Shown here one piece after another: positions 1 through 7,997 of a DNA stretch of 64,000 nucleotides. The notes under the pieces are model-generated. The model saw only the letters and a list, made by a program, of their open reading frames with translations, did not search any database and was not told the DNA's origin. A program made the position numbers and the translations under genes. Origin of the DNA: Bradyrhizobium sp. Rc3b (GTDB lineage Bacteria > Pseudomonadota > Alphaproteobacteria > Rhizobiales > Xanthobacteraceae). The DNA is taken from the NCBI RefSeq assembly GCF_900114915.1, contig NZ_FOUS01000018.1, positions 89,229 through 153,228 on the forward strand, given 5' to 3'. Numbering within the stretch: position 1 is the stretch's first letter; each line of letters opens with the position of its first letter.

Positions 1-502
1 CCCAGCCGTCGGTGCCGTCAGGGTACCAGGCGATGTTGGAGTAGCCATACGCCAGCGCGCGCTTGGCGGCGTTCCAGGACATCCAGCAGTCGGCGAGGCA
101 ATAGATCACCAGCAGCGCGGCCTTGTCGCCACGCGAGGCCTGTGCGAGGCCGCGCTGGAGATAATCGTCCATGGCCGGCGGCAAACTGCCGTAGCCGGTA
201 TCCGGCAGCCAGATGCTGCCCGGAATGTTCTTGCGCGGCGCATCGCGCCACACCGTGCCTGCTGGAAGGTTCTTCGGCTTCGGCGGGCGCGGCAGCACGT
301 CGACGAACGCACCGCTCCTGGCGCGCCAGATCGCTTCGGCTTCCACCGTGTTAAGCACGCGCGCGCCGGCAAGCGTCGCCGGCACCGGTGCGCGATAATT
401 GTCGGCGCGATAACCCTCGGGCTCGAACGGCTCCTGCTGCTGCGCGGATGCCGGCACCGCCAACGCGGCAACGACGAGCGCAGCGGCAAGACGCCGCCTC
501 AT
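1..502 (-). CDS. PQQ-dependent catabolism-associated CxxCW-motif protein, C-terminus cut by the window edge
   Basis: The reading frame starts at 502 and runs off the left edge, so only the first 167 codons are present. The product begins with a signal peptide (about residues 1-20, ending ASA), so it is probably periplasmic. A rhodanese-like region follows, with the motif CLADCW (Cys135, Cys139, Trp140) and then MSWNAAKRA. This motif run is typical of the family named PQQ-dependent catabolism-associated CXXCW motif protein, which sits beside PQQ alcohol dehydrogenase genes and has no settled biochemical role. Its ATG overlaps the stop of the upstream gene by four bases (ATGA at 502-499), so the two are probably translationally coupled. 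Confidence 0.85.
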   Translation of the reverse strand, partial: MRRRLAAALVVAALAVPASAQQQEPFEPEGYRADNYRAPVPATLAGARVLNTVEAEAIWRARSGAFVDVLPRPPKPKNLPAGTVWRDAPRKNIPGSIWLPDTGYGSLPPAMDDYLQRGLAQASRGDKAALLVIYCLADCWMSWNAAKRALAYGYSNIAWYPDGTDGW

Positions 503-1380
503 GGCGACTTCTTGGCCGCCTCCGCGCTGAGCGGCCGATCGCTCTCGTCGAGCAGCGGTATACCGAAGTCGACCAGGATCTTGTTGATCTCGCCCTGGTT
601 CTCCTGGATCAGCTTGTTGAGCTGTCGCTTCCAGTTCTGGTCGGCGGGACGCACGCCCATGCCGATGCGATAGACCAGCTTCGGCCCCGTGGTTTCTTTC
701 ACCAGCGGCGTGACGTGAAGCGAGCCGACCTTCTTCGCGTAGTAGCCGGCCATGGGTCCCCACAGCACCCCGGCGTCGATCTTGCCGGCGGCGAGGTCGT
801 CGACCATCGCTTGCGCCGAATTGTCGTAGCGCGTGTCGATCATCAGCGGATAGGGCTTTGCATCGCTCATCAGGCCGGCAATGGCCATGTTGGTCGCCGG
901 CGGCGTTCCGGCGACGATGCCGACATGCTTGCCCTTCAGCTTCGGGTCCTCGAGCGTATCGACGTCCTCGAGCCCGCTGCCGGCCTTGGCGACCAGCGCG
1001 TACGACGTGCGGTAATAGGGATTGGTGCCCTGCACGACGTCATCGCCTTGCGGAAAGCCCATGATGACGTCGCAGCGATGTGCGCCCAGCGTCATCCGCA
1101 CGAAGCCAGTGGCCTGCGGGAAGAAGACGTAGTCGAGCTTCTTCTTGAGCTTGTCTGCCAACAGCTCGGCCAGCTTGTTCTCGAACCCCTCGCCCTTCTC
1201 GTTCGAGAACGGCAGATTGCGCGGATCGGCGCAGACGCGCAGCACGTTCGGGTCGACCAGCTCGAACGAGAGGTCGCCGCTGTCGCTGGTCTGTGCGATG
1301 GCGACATCGCCGAACGCACAGGACGCAACCAGGACCCCCAGTGAAAACAACCAGCGACGATGTCGTCCGGCCTCCGTCAT
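499..1380 (-). CDS. Quinoprotein dehydrogenase-associated periplasmic substrate-binding protein
   Basis: This 293-residue protein has a signal peptide (residues 1-30, ending AIAQ) and a type 3 solute-binding fold similar to MxaJ/XoxJ. The run LRVCADPRNLPFSN near the mature N-terminus is typical of the quinoprotein dehydrogenase-associated putative ABC transporter substrate-binding family. Members are periplasmic partners of PQQ dehydrogenases rather than proven transport proteins. The start at 1380 was chosen over a longer frame reaching 1476 because GAGGAGG lies just upstream and the signal peptide begins directly after it. It is the first gene of a leftward pair with the CxxCW protein and diverges from the metallohydrolase gene at 1507. 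Confidence 0.85.
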   Translation of the reverse strand: MTEAGRHRRWLFSLGVLVASCAFGDVAIAQTSDSGDLSFELVDPNVLRVCADPRNLPFSNEKGEGFENKLAELLADKLKKKLDYVFFPQATGFVRMTLGAHRCDVIMGFPQGDDVVQGTNPYYRTSYALVAKAGSGLEDVDTLEDPKLKGKHVGIVAGTPPATNMAIAGLMSDAKPYPLMIDTRYDNSAQAMVDDLAAGKIDAGVLWGPMAGYYAKKVGSLHVTPLVKETTGPKLVYRIGMGVRPADQNWKRQLNKLIQENQGEINKILVDFGIPLLDESDRPLSAEAAKKSP

Positions 1381-1506
1381 CGCGCTTCCTCCTCGTTTTG
1401 TTTGAATGCTATCCATGCAACGCATGACGCGCCATGTTTTGCCAGACTTCGCTGGCTTTGCTTTGTTGCAGTGCAATGCAGCAACCCTTTGAACTGAGGC
1501 AGAAAA
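1381..1506. promoter_or_regulatory. Divergent promoter region
   Basis: These 126 bases separate two divergent quinoprotein accessory genes and must hold both promoters. Two small inverted repeats are visible: GCCAG/CTGGC at 1441-1456 and GTTGC/GCAAC at 1465-1485. Either could be an operator. No clear -35/-10 pair was identified. Confidence 0.4.
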
Positions 1507-2433
1507 GTGTCTCGCATCGCTCGAGTGATCGCAGCCTTGTCCCTGCTGGGGATCGTAACGCTAGCACGGGCCGGGGCGGCCGAATTGCCTGTGAGCGAAG
1601 TCGCACCGGGAATCTTCGTACACTCCGGGGCCATTGCCCTGATGACCCGCGAGAACGAGGGCGACATTGCCAATGTCGGCTTCATCGTGGGCGATGATGC
1701 CGTAGCCGTCATCGACACCGGCGGCAGCCTCCGCGAAGGTGAGGCCCTGCTGGCCGCCGTGCGGGCTCGCACGGCCAAGCCGATTCGCTATGTCATCAAC
1801 ACCCACGGCCATCCCGACCACGTCTTCGGCAACGCGGCCTTCGCCGCCGGAGACACCAGCTTCGTCGGTCACAGCAAGCTGCCGCAGGCGCTCGCGACGC
1901 GCGGACCCTACTATCTCGACAATTTTCGCCGCATCATGGGCAGCGAATTGATCGATCCCGTGAAGATCGTTGCCCCGACCCTCTTGGTTTCGGACACGAT
2001 GACGCTCGATCTCGGGTCGCGTCGCCTGACCTTGCGCGCCTGGCGGACCGGGCACAGCGACAGCGATTTGACCGTGTACGACGAGACGACGAAAACCCTG
2101 TTCGCAGGCGACCTCGTCTTTCTTCGCCACATTCCGGTCATGGACGGCAGTATCCGCGGCTGGCTCGACACGTTGAAGGAATTGGAGACCATCCCGGCGC
2201 AACGCGTCGTTCCCGGTCACGGCCCCGTGAGCGACTGGCCTGCTGCGCTGGCCGATGAGCGGCGTTACCTGTCAACGCTGTTGTCCGACGTGCGCACGCT
2301 GAACAAGAAGGGCGAGCCGATCCGAGCCGCCGCCGACAAGGCGGCTGCACAGGAGCGACCGCGCTGGGAGTTGTTCGGCGATTACAATGCCCGAAACGCA
2401 ACTGCAGCATTTTCGGAAATTGAATGGGAGTAG
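1507..2433 (+). CDS. Quinoprotein relay system zinc metallohydrolase (SoxH-like)
   Basis: This is a 308-residue metallo-beta-lactamase-fold protein with a signal peptide (about residues 1-25). The zinc-site motif H-x-H-P-D-H is at His100, His102, Asp104 and His105, and later GH and PGHG elements are also typical of the fold. The family is SoxH-like and is found beside PQQ dehydrogenases and SoxYZ-like carriers, in what annotation resources call the quinoprotein relay system; its reaction is not established. Translation starts at a GTG preceded by GAGG. The SoxYZ-like carrier follows after 51 bases on the same strand, so they probably form one transcript. Confidence 0.83.
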   Translation: MSRIARVIAALSLLGIVTLARAGAAELPVSEVAPGIFVHSGAIALMTRENEGDIANVGFIVGDDAVAVIDTGGSLREGEALLAAVRARTAKPIRYVINTHGHPDHVFGNAAFAAGDTSFVGHSKLPQALATRGPYYLDNFRRIMGSELIDPVKIVAPTLLVSDTMTLDLGSRRLTLRAWRTGHSDSDLTVYDETTKTLFAGDLVFLRHIPVMDGSIRGWLDTLKELETIPAQRVVPGHGPVSDWPAALADERRYLSTLLSDVRTLNKKGEPIRAAADKAAAQERPRWELFGDYNARNATAAFSEIEWE

Positions 2434-2484
2434 CAGGCGCGCTACGATAGGTGCAGGAGATCAGCCTCGCTGACTCCGGGGACC

Positions 2485-3309
2485 ATGACCATGACCCGAT
2501 GGACACGCCACCTGCCCTTGATCGCCGCCCTGTTCGGCATCGCCTTCGCCGCACCAGTGCAGGCTGAAGAAGCCGACGATCCCTGGCCGGGCCTGGTGCA
2601 GGACATCTTCAACAGCCGTGCGATGAATGACGGCAGCGCCGTCATCGGCATCGAGATGCCGTATCGCGCAGAGGACGCGGCGATCGTGCCGGTGACCCTG
2701 CGCAGCAAGCTGTCACCCGCAGACAGTCGCCGTATCCGTTCGATCACGCTCGTGATCGACCGTAACCCGGCGCCGATGGCGGCGAAGTTCGAGCTCGGCT
2801 CCGATGCCAATGTCACGGAGATCTCGACGCGCGTGCGTGTCAACAATTACACCGATGTGCACGCGGTGGCCGAGCTCAGCGACGGCCAACTCTATGTCTC
2901 GAAAGTCTATGTGAAGGCCTCGGGCGGCTGCTCGGCGCCGGCAGGAAAGAACGCCGAGGAGGCGCAAAACCGGCTCGGCCAGATGCGCTACCGGCAGTTT
3001 GCGCGCGAGGAAGCGCCCGCGAGCCGCATCCGCGAAGCGCAGATCATGATCGGCCATCCCAACAATTCCGGCCTGCAGATGGACCAGGTCACGCAGCTCT
3101 ACATTCCCGCCTTCTTCGTCAACCAGCTGAAGCTGACGCAGGACGACAGCCCCGTGCTGTCGATGGAAGGCGGCATCTCGATCTCGGAAGATCCCAATCT
3201 GCGCTTCACCTACGTCTCCAACGGCGCCAAGCGTTTCCGCGCGGAAGCAAAGGACACGGATGGGCACGTGTTCCGGAATGAGTGGGATGTAGAGAAGCCG
3301 GGGACGTGA
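2485..3309 (+). CDS. Quinoprotein dehydrogenase-associated SoxYZ-like carrier protein
   Basis: This 274-residue exported protein (signal peptide to about residue 27) is a fusion of a SoxY-like half (about 30-150) and a SoxZ-like half (about 170-274). In SoxY the carrier cysteine lies in a C-terminal GGCG-type motif; here GGCSAP with Cys149 ends the SoxY-like half, so the carrier cysteine is internal. The order metallohydrolase then carrier matches the quinoprotein relay gene pair. It is probably periplasmic and may shuttle a thiol-bound group or electrons for PQQ dehydrogenases. That role is inferred from context, not shown. Confidence 0.83.
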   Translation: MTMTRWTRHLPLIAALFGIAFAAPVQAEEADDPWPGLVQDIFNSRAMNDGSAVIGIEMPYRAEDAAIVPVTLRSKLSPADSRRIRSITLVIDRNPAPMAAKFELGSDANVTEISTRVRVNNYTDVHAVAELSDGQLYVSKVYVKASGGCSAPAGKNAEEAQNRLGQMRYRQFAREEAPASRIREAQIMIGHPNNSGLQMDQVTQLYIPAFFVNQLKLTQDDSPVLSMEGGISISEDPNLRFTYVSNGAKRFRAEAKDTDGHVFRNEWDVEKPGT

Positions 3310-3320
3310 GAGGCGGATCA

Positions 3321-3477
3321 CCCTCCCCTGGAGGGGGAGGGTCGGCTCACATGGAGCGCAGCGAAATGTGAGACGGGGTGGGGCGACGGTCTCTCCACAT
3401 CCGACATTGCCGAGTGGAGAGATCACCCCACCCCGCTCGCGCTGCGCGCGATCGACCCTCCCCCTCCAGGGGAGGGT
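3321..3477. repeat. Imperfect inverted repeat, intergenic
   Basis: The element begins CCCTCCCCTGGAGGGGGAGG and ends with the near-reverse complement, CCCTCCCCCTCCAGGGGAGGG. Inner arms include GGGGTGGGG against CCCCACCCC. It sits between convergent genes. Related elements occur at 26031-26180 and 52722-52839, so it belongs to a dispersed family. Confidence 0.7.
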
Positions 3478-3495
3478 AAGACATCGCCGCTATCA

Positions 3496-3855
3496 TCAGA
3501 AACACCTCACCTCGGCTTCCGCCTGCGCGCGCCGCAAATCGTTCACTGCCGTGTTCGCCTGCTCGGAGGTGCGGAACTGGACGCCGAGGTTGCCGCGGAC
3601 CTGGGACATGCTGAGCGCGGTCTCGGCAGTCATGTAGCGCTCATAGGTGACGATCGAGGCGACCACATCGATCGAGCAGGAACATTGCTCGATCGATTGC
3701 CGGCTCTCGCCATTGGCCTTCATGCAGCCATAGACATACTCCGCGCGCGCGGACGTCGGATAATCATTGGCCTCCTCGGCCCGCGCCACGCACGCGGTCG
3801 CCGCCAACACCGTCAATGCGGCGACAATCGGTCGTAGCTGTCCGGCCAGTTTCAT
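3496..3855 (-). CDS. Small cysteine-containing exported protein of unknown function
   Basis: The product is about 119 residues with a signal peptide ending ARA. The mature part holds the cysteines in YGCMKAN, IEQCSCSID and the C-terminal VRCF, so it could form disulfides in the periplasm. The start at 3855 was chosen because GGGAGG lies six bases upstream; an in-frame ATG at 3861 lies too close to that site. I do not recognise a named family. It points toward the SoxYZ-like carrier gene and lies between the relay genes and an ABC transporter, so a quinoprotein-linked role is possible but unproven. Confidence 0.65.
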   Translation of the reverse strand: MKLAGQLRPIVAALTVLAATACVARAEEANDYPTSARAEYVYGCMKANGESRQSIEQCSCSIDVVASIVTYERYMTAETALSMSQVRGNLGVQFRTSEQANTAVNDLRRAQAEAEVRCF

Positions 3856-3942
3856 GCGCATCCTCCCGCGGGTTGCGAGCAAAGCTATGCTATGCGTATT
3901 GTCCTGAAAAGCACTCTGTCAGAGGAAACGGCTCACAAGGTG

Positions 3943-4941
3943 ATGAGAGCATTTGGCGTGATAAGGGCACTTGGTCGGACATTTGCGCTGGCGACGACGC
4001 TGGCGCTGACATTGGCCGCGCCCGGCCGCGCCGCGGATACGATCCGCCTTGCGGTGCAGAAAACCGGGACATTTTCCTGGGAGCTGGCCGCGATCCGCGC
4101 GAGCGGCCTCGACAAGGAGGCGGGCCTTTCGCTCAAGGTCACCGAGCTCGCGAGCACCGAGGCCGGCAAGATCGCGATGCGCGCAGGCAGCGCCGACATC
4201 ATCCTGTCGGACTGGCTGTGGGTGTCGCGCGAGCGCGCGCTCGGTGCCAAGCTCACCTTCTATCCCTATTCCAGCGCGCTCGGCGCGGTGATGGTACCCG
4301 CATCCTCTCCGATCAAGACGCTCGCCGACCTGAAGGGGCGCAAGCTCGCGGTCGCCGGCGGGGCGATCGACAAGAGCTGGCTGCTGCTCCAGGCGAGCAT
4401 GAAGCAGGACGGCATCGACCTGAAGTCGGAGGCGACCATCGCCTACGGCGCCCCGCCCCTGATCGCCGCCAAGGCGCTCGACGGCGAGATGGAGGCGAGC
4501 CTCAATTTCTGGAATTTCTGTGCCCAGCTCGAGGCCAAGGGATTTCGCCGCCTCGCCGGCATCGAGGACATTCTGCCGAAGCTCGGTGCCAAAGGCGCGG
4601 TCTCCGCGGTCGGCTATGTCTTCGACGAGAATTGGGCGGCGAGCCATCGCGACGCCGTGGCGCGCTTCATCACGATGACGCGCAGGGCCAAGGACCTGCT
4701 AGTGACCTCGGATGCGGCCTGGGACAAGATCGCGCCGCTCACCGGCACGTCCGACGCAGCCATGCTCAAGACCTATCGCGACCGCTATCGCGACGGTATT
4801 CCGCGCCGGAGCATCGACGACGAGGAGAAAGACGCGCGCGTGCTCTACCGCGTGCTCGCCGAGATCGGCGGCCGCGACCTCGTCGGCCCGGCGGCCGAGC
4901 TCGATCCGGGCACGTTCTATCACGCGGTCCCCGGAGATTGA
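3943..4941 (+). CDS. ABC transporter substrate-binding protein (NitT/TauT, NMT1-like)
   Basis: This is a 332-residue periplasmic binding protein. The signal peptide ends near residue 31 (GRAAD). The mature start IRLAVQKTG and the segment GLDKEAGLSLKVTEL are typical of the SsuA/NMT1 fold. The start at 3943 is preferred because it gives a normal signal peptide; an upstream in-frame ATG at 3892 is possible. The permease starts one base after the stop and the ATPase overlaps the permease, giving a compact SBP-permease-ATPase operon. The substrate is unknown. Its position beside quinoprotein genes suggests a link to alcohol or metal use, but members of this fold usually bind sulfonates, nitrate or related small molecules. 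Confidence 0.82.
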   Translation: MRAFGVIRALGRTFALATTLALTLAAPGRAADTIRLAVQKTGTFSWELAAIRASGLDKEAGLSLKVTELASTEAGKIAMRAGSADIILSDWLWVSRERALGAKLTFYPYSSALGAVMVPASSPIKTLADLKGRKLAVAGGAIDKSWLLLQASMKQDGIDLKSEATIAYGAPPLIAAKALDGEMEASLNFWNFCAQLEAKGFRRLAGIEDILPKLGAKGAVSAVGYVFDENWAASHRDAVARFITMTRRAKDLLVTSDAAWDKIAPLTGTSDAAMLKTYRDRYRDGIPRRSIDDEEKDARVLYRVLAEIGGRDLVGPAAELDPGTFYHAVPGD

Positions 4942-4942
4942 G

Positions 4943-5680
4943 GTGCTGCGTCTTCTGTCGTTCGCCCTGTTTCTCGCGATCTGGTGGATTGCCGCGCTGT
5001 TCGTCGGCGGCGCGAAGCTGCCCTCCCCGCCGGCCGTGCTCGAGGTGATGATCGCGGAAGCCTCATCCGGCGCGCTGTTCCTGCATCTCGGCGCCACGCT
5101 GGCGCGCGTCACCCTCGCCTTCGTGCTGGCGATGTCGCTCGGCAGCGCCATCGGCTACCTGATGGGACGGGTCAGGCTTGCGGATAAGCTCGGCGATCCC
5201 TGGCTGATCCTGCTGCTCAATTTGCCGGCGCTGGTCGTGATCGTGCTGGCCTATATCTGGGCAGGCCTGACCGAGGCCGCCGCGATCGCGGCGATCGCCA
5301 TCAACAAGCTGCCGACCGCGGTCGTCACCTTGCGCGAGGGCACCCGCGCGCTCGACCGCTCGCTCGACGAGATGGCGAGCGTGTTCGCGATGCCGCGCTG
5401 GCGCGCGTTCCGCCATGTCGTGCTGCCGCAGCTTGCGCCCTATATCGCGGCGGCCGCCCGCTCCGGACTGTCGCTGGTGTGGAAGATCGTGCTGGTCGCC
5501 GAGCTCTTGGGACGTCCGAACGGCGTCGGCTTCGAGATCGGCGTCGCCTTCCAGCTGTTCGACACGCCGCGGCTGCTGGCCTATTCGCTGACCTTCGCCG
5601 CGGTCGTGCTCGTGATCGAAACCTTGCTGGTGCAGCCGTTCGAAGCCCGCGCAACACGGTGGCGGCCCCGTGCGGCTTGA
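4943..5680 (+). CDS. ABC transporter permease (SsuC/TauC type)
   Basis: The 245-residue product has about six hydrophobic helices and the binding-protein-dependent permease loop (near SLDEMASVFAMPRWRAFRHV) that contacts the ATPase. The GTG at 4943 begins one base after the binding-protein stop, with GGAG upstream. The downstream ATPase start overlaps the end of this gene by 11 bases. It is expected to form the membrane channel for the binding protein at 3943-4941. Confidence 0.83.
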   Translation: MLRLLSFALFLAIWWIAALFVGGAKLPSPPAVLEVMIAEASSGALFLHLGATLARVTLAFVLAMSLGSAIGYLMGRVRLADKLGDPWLILLLNLPALVVIVLAYIWAGLTEAAAIAAIAINKLPTAVVTLREGTRALDRSLDEMASVFAMPRWRAFRHVVLPQLAPYIAAAARSGLSLVWKIVLVAELLGRPNGVGFEIGVAFQLFDTPRLLAYSLTFAAVVLVIETLLVQPFEARATRWRPRAA

Positions 5681-6398
5681 GGTCGAGATCACAGGCAAGA
5701 CGTTCAGGAGTGCCGCGGGCGGGACGCACGAGGTGCTGGCGCCGCTCAAATTCGCGCTTTGCCCCGGCGAGGTCGGTGTGCTGATCGGCCCCTCCGGCTG
5801 CGGCAAAAGCACAATGCTGCGCATCATCCTCGGGCTCGATAGCGATTTCAGGGGCCACGTTGCGCGGCCACCGCAGGCGCGGATCGGCATGGTGTTCCAG
5901 GAGCCGCGGCTGTTGCCGTGGCGTTCGGTCGAGCAGAATGTGCGGCTGGCGGCGCCCGACGTGACCGAGGCGAAGCTGTCGGAGCTGTTCAGAATTCTGG
6001 AGCTGGAAGCGCATCGAAGCCACTTTCCCGGCGAGTTGTCGCTCGGTCTTGCCCGGCGCGTCGCGCTCGCGCGCGCTTTCGCAGTCGAGCCCGATCTGTT
6101 GGTGCTCGACGAGCCCCTCGCCTCGCTCGACGATGCGCTCGCCGGCCGCCTGCGCGACGAGATCGCGACGCTGGTGGCCAGCCGTCCGGTGATGACGCTT
6201 TTGGTGACACACAGTCTTGACGATGCAGTGCGCCTCGGCGACCGGCTGTTCTTCCTGTCGCCGCGGCCAGCGCGGATCGTGGCCGAGGTGCCTATCGGCA
6301 TCCCGCGCGACAGACGCGACGAAGCCGAGATTGCGGCGATCAAGGCCGGCCTCGCCCAACGAACTCAAGGCGACCGCACTGAGCGAGATGTCTCATAG
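5670..6398 (+). CDS. ABC transporter ATP-binding protein
   Basis: This 242-residue ATPase has the Walker A motif GPSGCGKST and the Walker B segment LLVLDEPLASLD, and the later VTHSLDDA gives the switch histidine. The ABC signature reads LSLGLARR in place of the usual LSGGxxQR, a marked divergence of the C-loop, though the flanking RVALARAF is normal. It starts at a GTG inside the permease gene and completes the three-gene transporter 3943-6398. Confidence 0.85.
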   Translation: MRLEVEITGKTFRSAAGGTHEVLAPLKFALCPGEVGVLIGPSGCGKSTMLRIILGLDSDFRGHVARPPQARIGMVFQEPRLLPWRSVEQNVRLAAPDVTEAKLSELFRILELEAHRSHFPGELSLGLARRVALARAFAVEPDLLVLDEPLASLDDALAGRLRDEIATLVASRPVMTLLVTHSLDDAVRLGDRLFFLSPRPARIVAEVPIGIPRDRRDEAEIAAIKAGLAQRTQGDRTERDVS

Positions 6399-6443
6399 CC
6401 GGTCGCCTGGCGGACGTGCTAGGCTGGGCCGGCGGCGGAGTCG

Positions 6444-7250
6444 ATGATGACGCGGACGGTCGCCCTCTCAACGCTGGCAACGCTTGGTCTTGCACTCGTC
6501 ACGATGACGGCGGGCGCGCAGGACATGATGCGCGACGTCGACCTCACCTCCCCCGCGATGGTCTCGTCCGAAATGACCAGGCCAGAGGTCGAGGCCGTGC
6601 TGGCCAAAGCGAGCGCCGCGCAGCCTGCCGATTTCACCGGCAAACGCCTGTCGGGCCTCGATCTCTCGGGGCTGGACCTGTCCAACGCGGTCTTCCGCGC
6701 CGCGCGGCTCAACAAGACAATACTCCGAGACGCCAGGCTTGACCGTGCAATCCTCGATCAGGCGTGGCTGCTGGATGCGGATCTTACCGGCGCAAGCCTG
6801 AAGGGCGCCAATCTGTTCGCCTCGCAAATGGCCCGCGCGCGTCTCGACGGCGCGAACCTGTCAGGAGCGCGCATCGCTGCCGATCTCACCGGCGCAAGCC
6901 TGGTCGGCGCTTCGATCGCGGACGCGAATCTGGGCGCCGATATGCGCAACCAGTCGATGGGGCTGATGCGCGCGGTGCTGAGATCCGCCAATCTGGAACG
7001 GCTGAACGCGCGCAACGCCGATTTGTCGCGCGTCGACCTCGAATTCGCAGTCCTCAGGGGCGCCGATCTGAGCGGCGCATCACTGAAAAACGCCCAACTC
7101 GGCGGAGCCGATCTGACGGGCGCCATCGTCATCGACGCCGATTTCGACGGCGCCGATCTCGTCTCGGCGAAGCTGATCGCACTGAACGGCCTTGACCGCG
7201 CCAAAAATTTCGACAAGGCAAAGAACCGCGAGCGCCTGATCAGGGAATGA
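6444..7250 (+). CDS. Exported pentapeptide-repeat protein
   Basis: The 268-residue product has a signal peptide (to about residue 25) and then a long run of A(D/N)LxG pentapeptide repeats from about residue 65 to 245, for example LSGLDLSGLDLSNAVF and ADLTGAS. Such repeats fold as a right-handed four-sided beta helix. Export suggests a periplasmic or surface place. No function can be given from sequence; many pentapeptide proteins act by protein contact. It follows the ABC ATPase by 45 bases on the same strand and may be the last part of that operon. Confidence 0.8.
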   Translation: MMTRTVALSTLATLGLALVTMTAGAQDMMRDVDLTSPAMVSSEMTRPEVEAVLAKASAAQPADFTGKRLSGLDLSGLDLSNAVFRAARLNKTILRDARLDRAILDQAWLLDADLTGASLKGANLFASQMARARLDGANLSGARIAADLTGASLVGASIADANLGADMRNQSMGLMRAVLRSANLERLNARNADLSRVDLEFAVLRGADLSGASLKNAQLGGADLTGAIVIDADFDGADLVSAKLIALNGLDRAKNFDKAKNRERLIRE

Positions 7251-7276
7251 TGGCCCGCCTTTGGGAGGACTGGCTG

Positions 7277-7624
7277 ATGCGTTGGGTTCTAGCTTTGATC
7301 GCGTCGTTGACGCTTGCCGGCGAAGCCGCCGCGCAGGCCAAGGGCAAGGGCATAAGGCTCTGGAACCTGACGACGGAGACGATCTCCGGCTTCCAGCTCT
7401 CACCCGCCGGCAAGACCGACTGGGGCCCGAACCAGTGCTTGAACGACAAGGACAAGGAGGTCGACCACGACGAGCGGCTGCGCATCACCGGCGTCGAGCC
7501 GGGCCGCTACGACGCCAAGGTCAGCTATCCCAATGCGCGGCAATGCGTCGTTCGCGACATCGAGATCAGGGCGGACGCGGTGTTCTCGATCGCCGACAAG
7601 GATCTGAAAGACTGCAGCAAGTAG
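7277..7624 (+). CDS. Small exported protein of unknown function
   Basis: This 115-residue protein has a signal peptide ending EAAAQA and a mature domain with cysteines in NQCLND, RQCVVRD and KDCSK. The start at 7277 was chosen because GGGAGGA sits seven bases upstream; an in-frame ATG at 7247 overlaps the previous stop but has no better ribosome site. The mature part looks like a compact beta-rich domain. No family is recognised. It is probably cotranscribed with the pentapeptide-repeat gene. Confidence 0.65.
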   Translation: MRWVLALIASLTLAGEAAAQAKGKGIRLWNLTTETISGFQLSPAGKTDWGPNQCLNDKDKEVDHDERLRITGVEPGRYDAKVSYPNARQCVVRDIEIRADAVFSIADKDLKDCSK

Positions 7625-7633
7625 CGAGACGCC

Positions 7634-7843
7634 TCACGCCCTGTCGTTCGGGTGCGGATATTCGCAGCGCCACCGCACCGCCTGCCACTTCGGATGGTCG
7701 CCGACCCATTGCGCGATATAGGGGGGCGCGGCCATCGCGCATTGCCGCGGCGACCCGCCATAGTTGAACATCAGATGCTGTTCCTCGCAGGTCGCAGGCG
7801 AGAGCACCGCACACACAGTCACCACCAGGTCAATCGGGTTCAT
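7634..7843 (-). CDS. Small cysteine-rich protein of unknown function
   Basis: The predicted 69-residue protein begins MNPIDLVVTVCAV and carries cysteines at VCAV, TCEEQ, QCAM and WRCEYP. A GAGAGGA ribosome site precedes the ATG. The N-terminus could be a short signal peptide. No function is recognised. A longer frame exists upstream from a TTG codon but lacks support. It converges with the exported protein at 7277-7624. Confidence 0.55.
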   Translation of the reverse strand: MNPIDLVVTVCAVLSPATCEEQHLMFNYGGSPRQCAMAAPPYIAQWVGDHPKWQAVRWRCEYPHPNDRA

Positions 7844-7997
7844 GCCGGGATCCTCTCGCAAGGCGCGGTCAAGATTAGCACGAAAGGTTACGTTCCACGG
7901 AAGCGGAAGTTTCAGATCCGGGCGAGAAATGGGGCCGGAACTGGGCTCTTCCCGTGCTTCCGGGCAAAGCAAAGCCCGGGCATGACGACGCTCTCTG

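Noticed and set aside
3816..5048. A 410-codon frame overlapping the ABC binding-protein gene
   Set aside because: It is very arginine-rich and lies out of frame with a clear NMT1-like protein.
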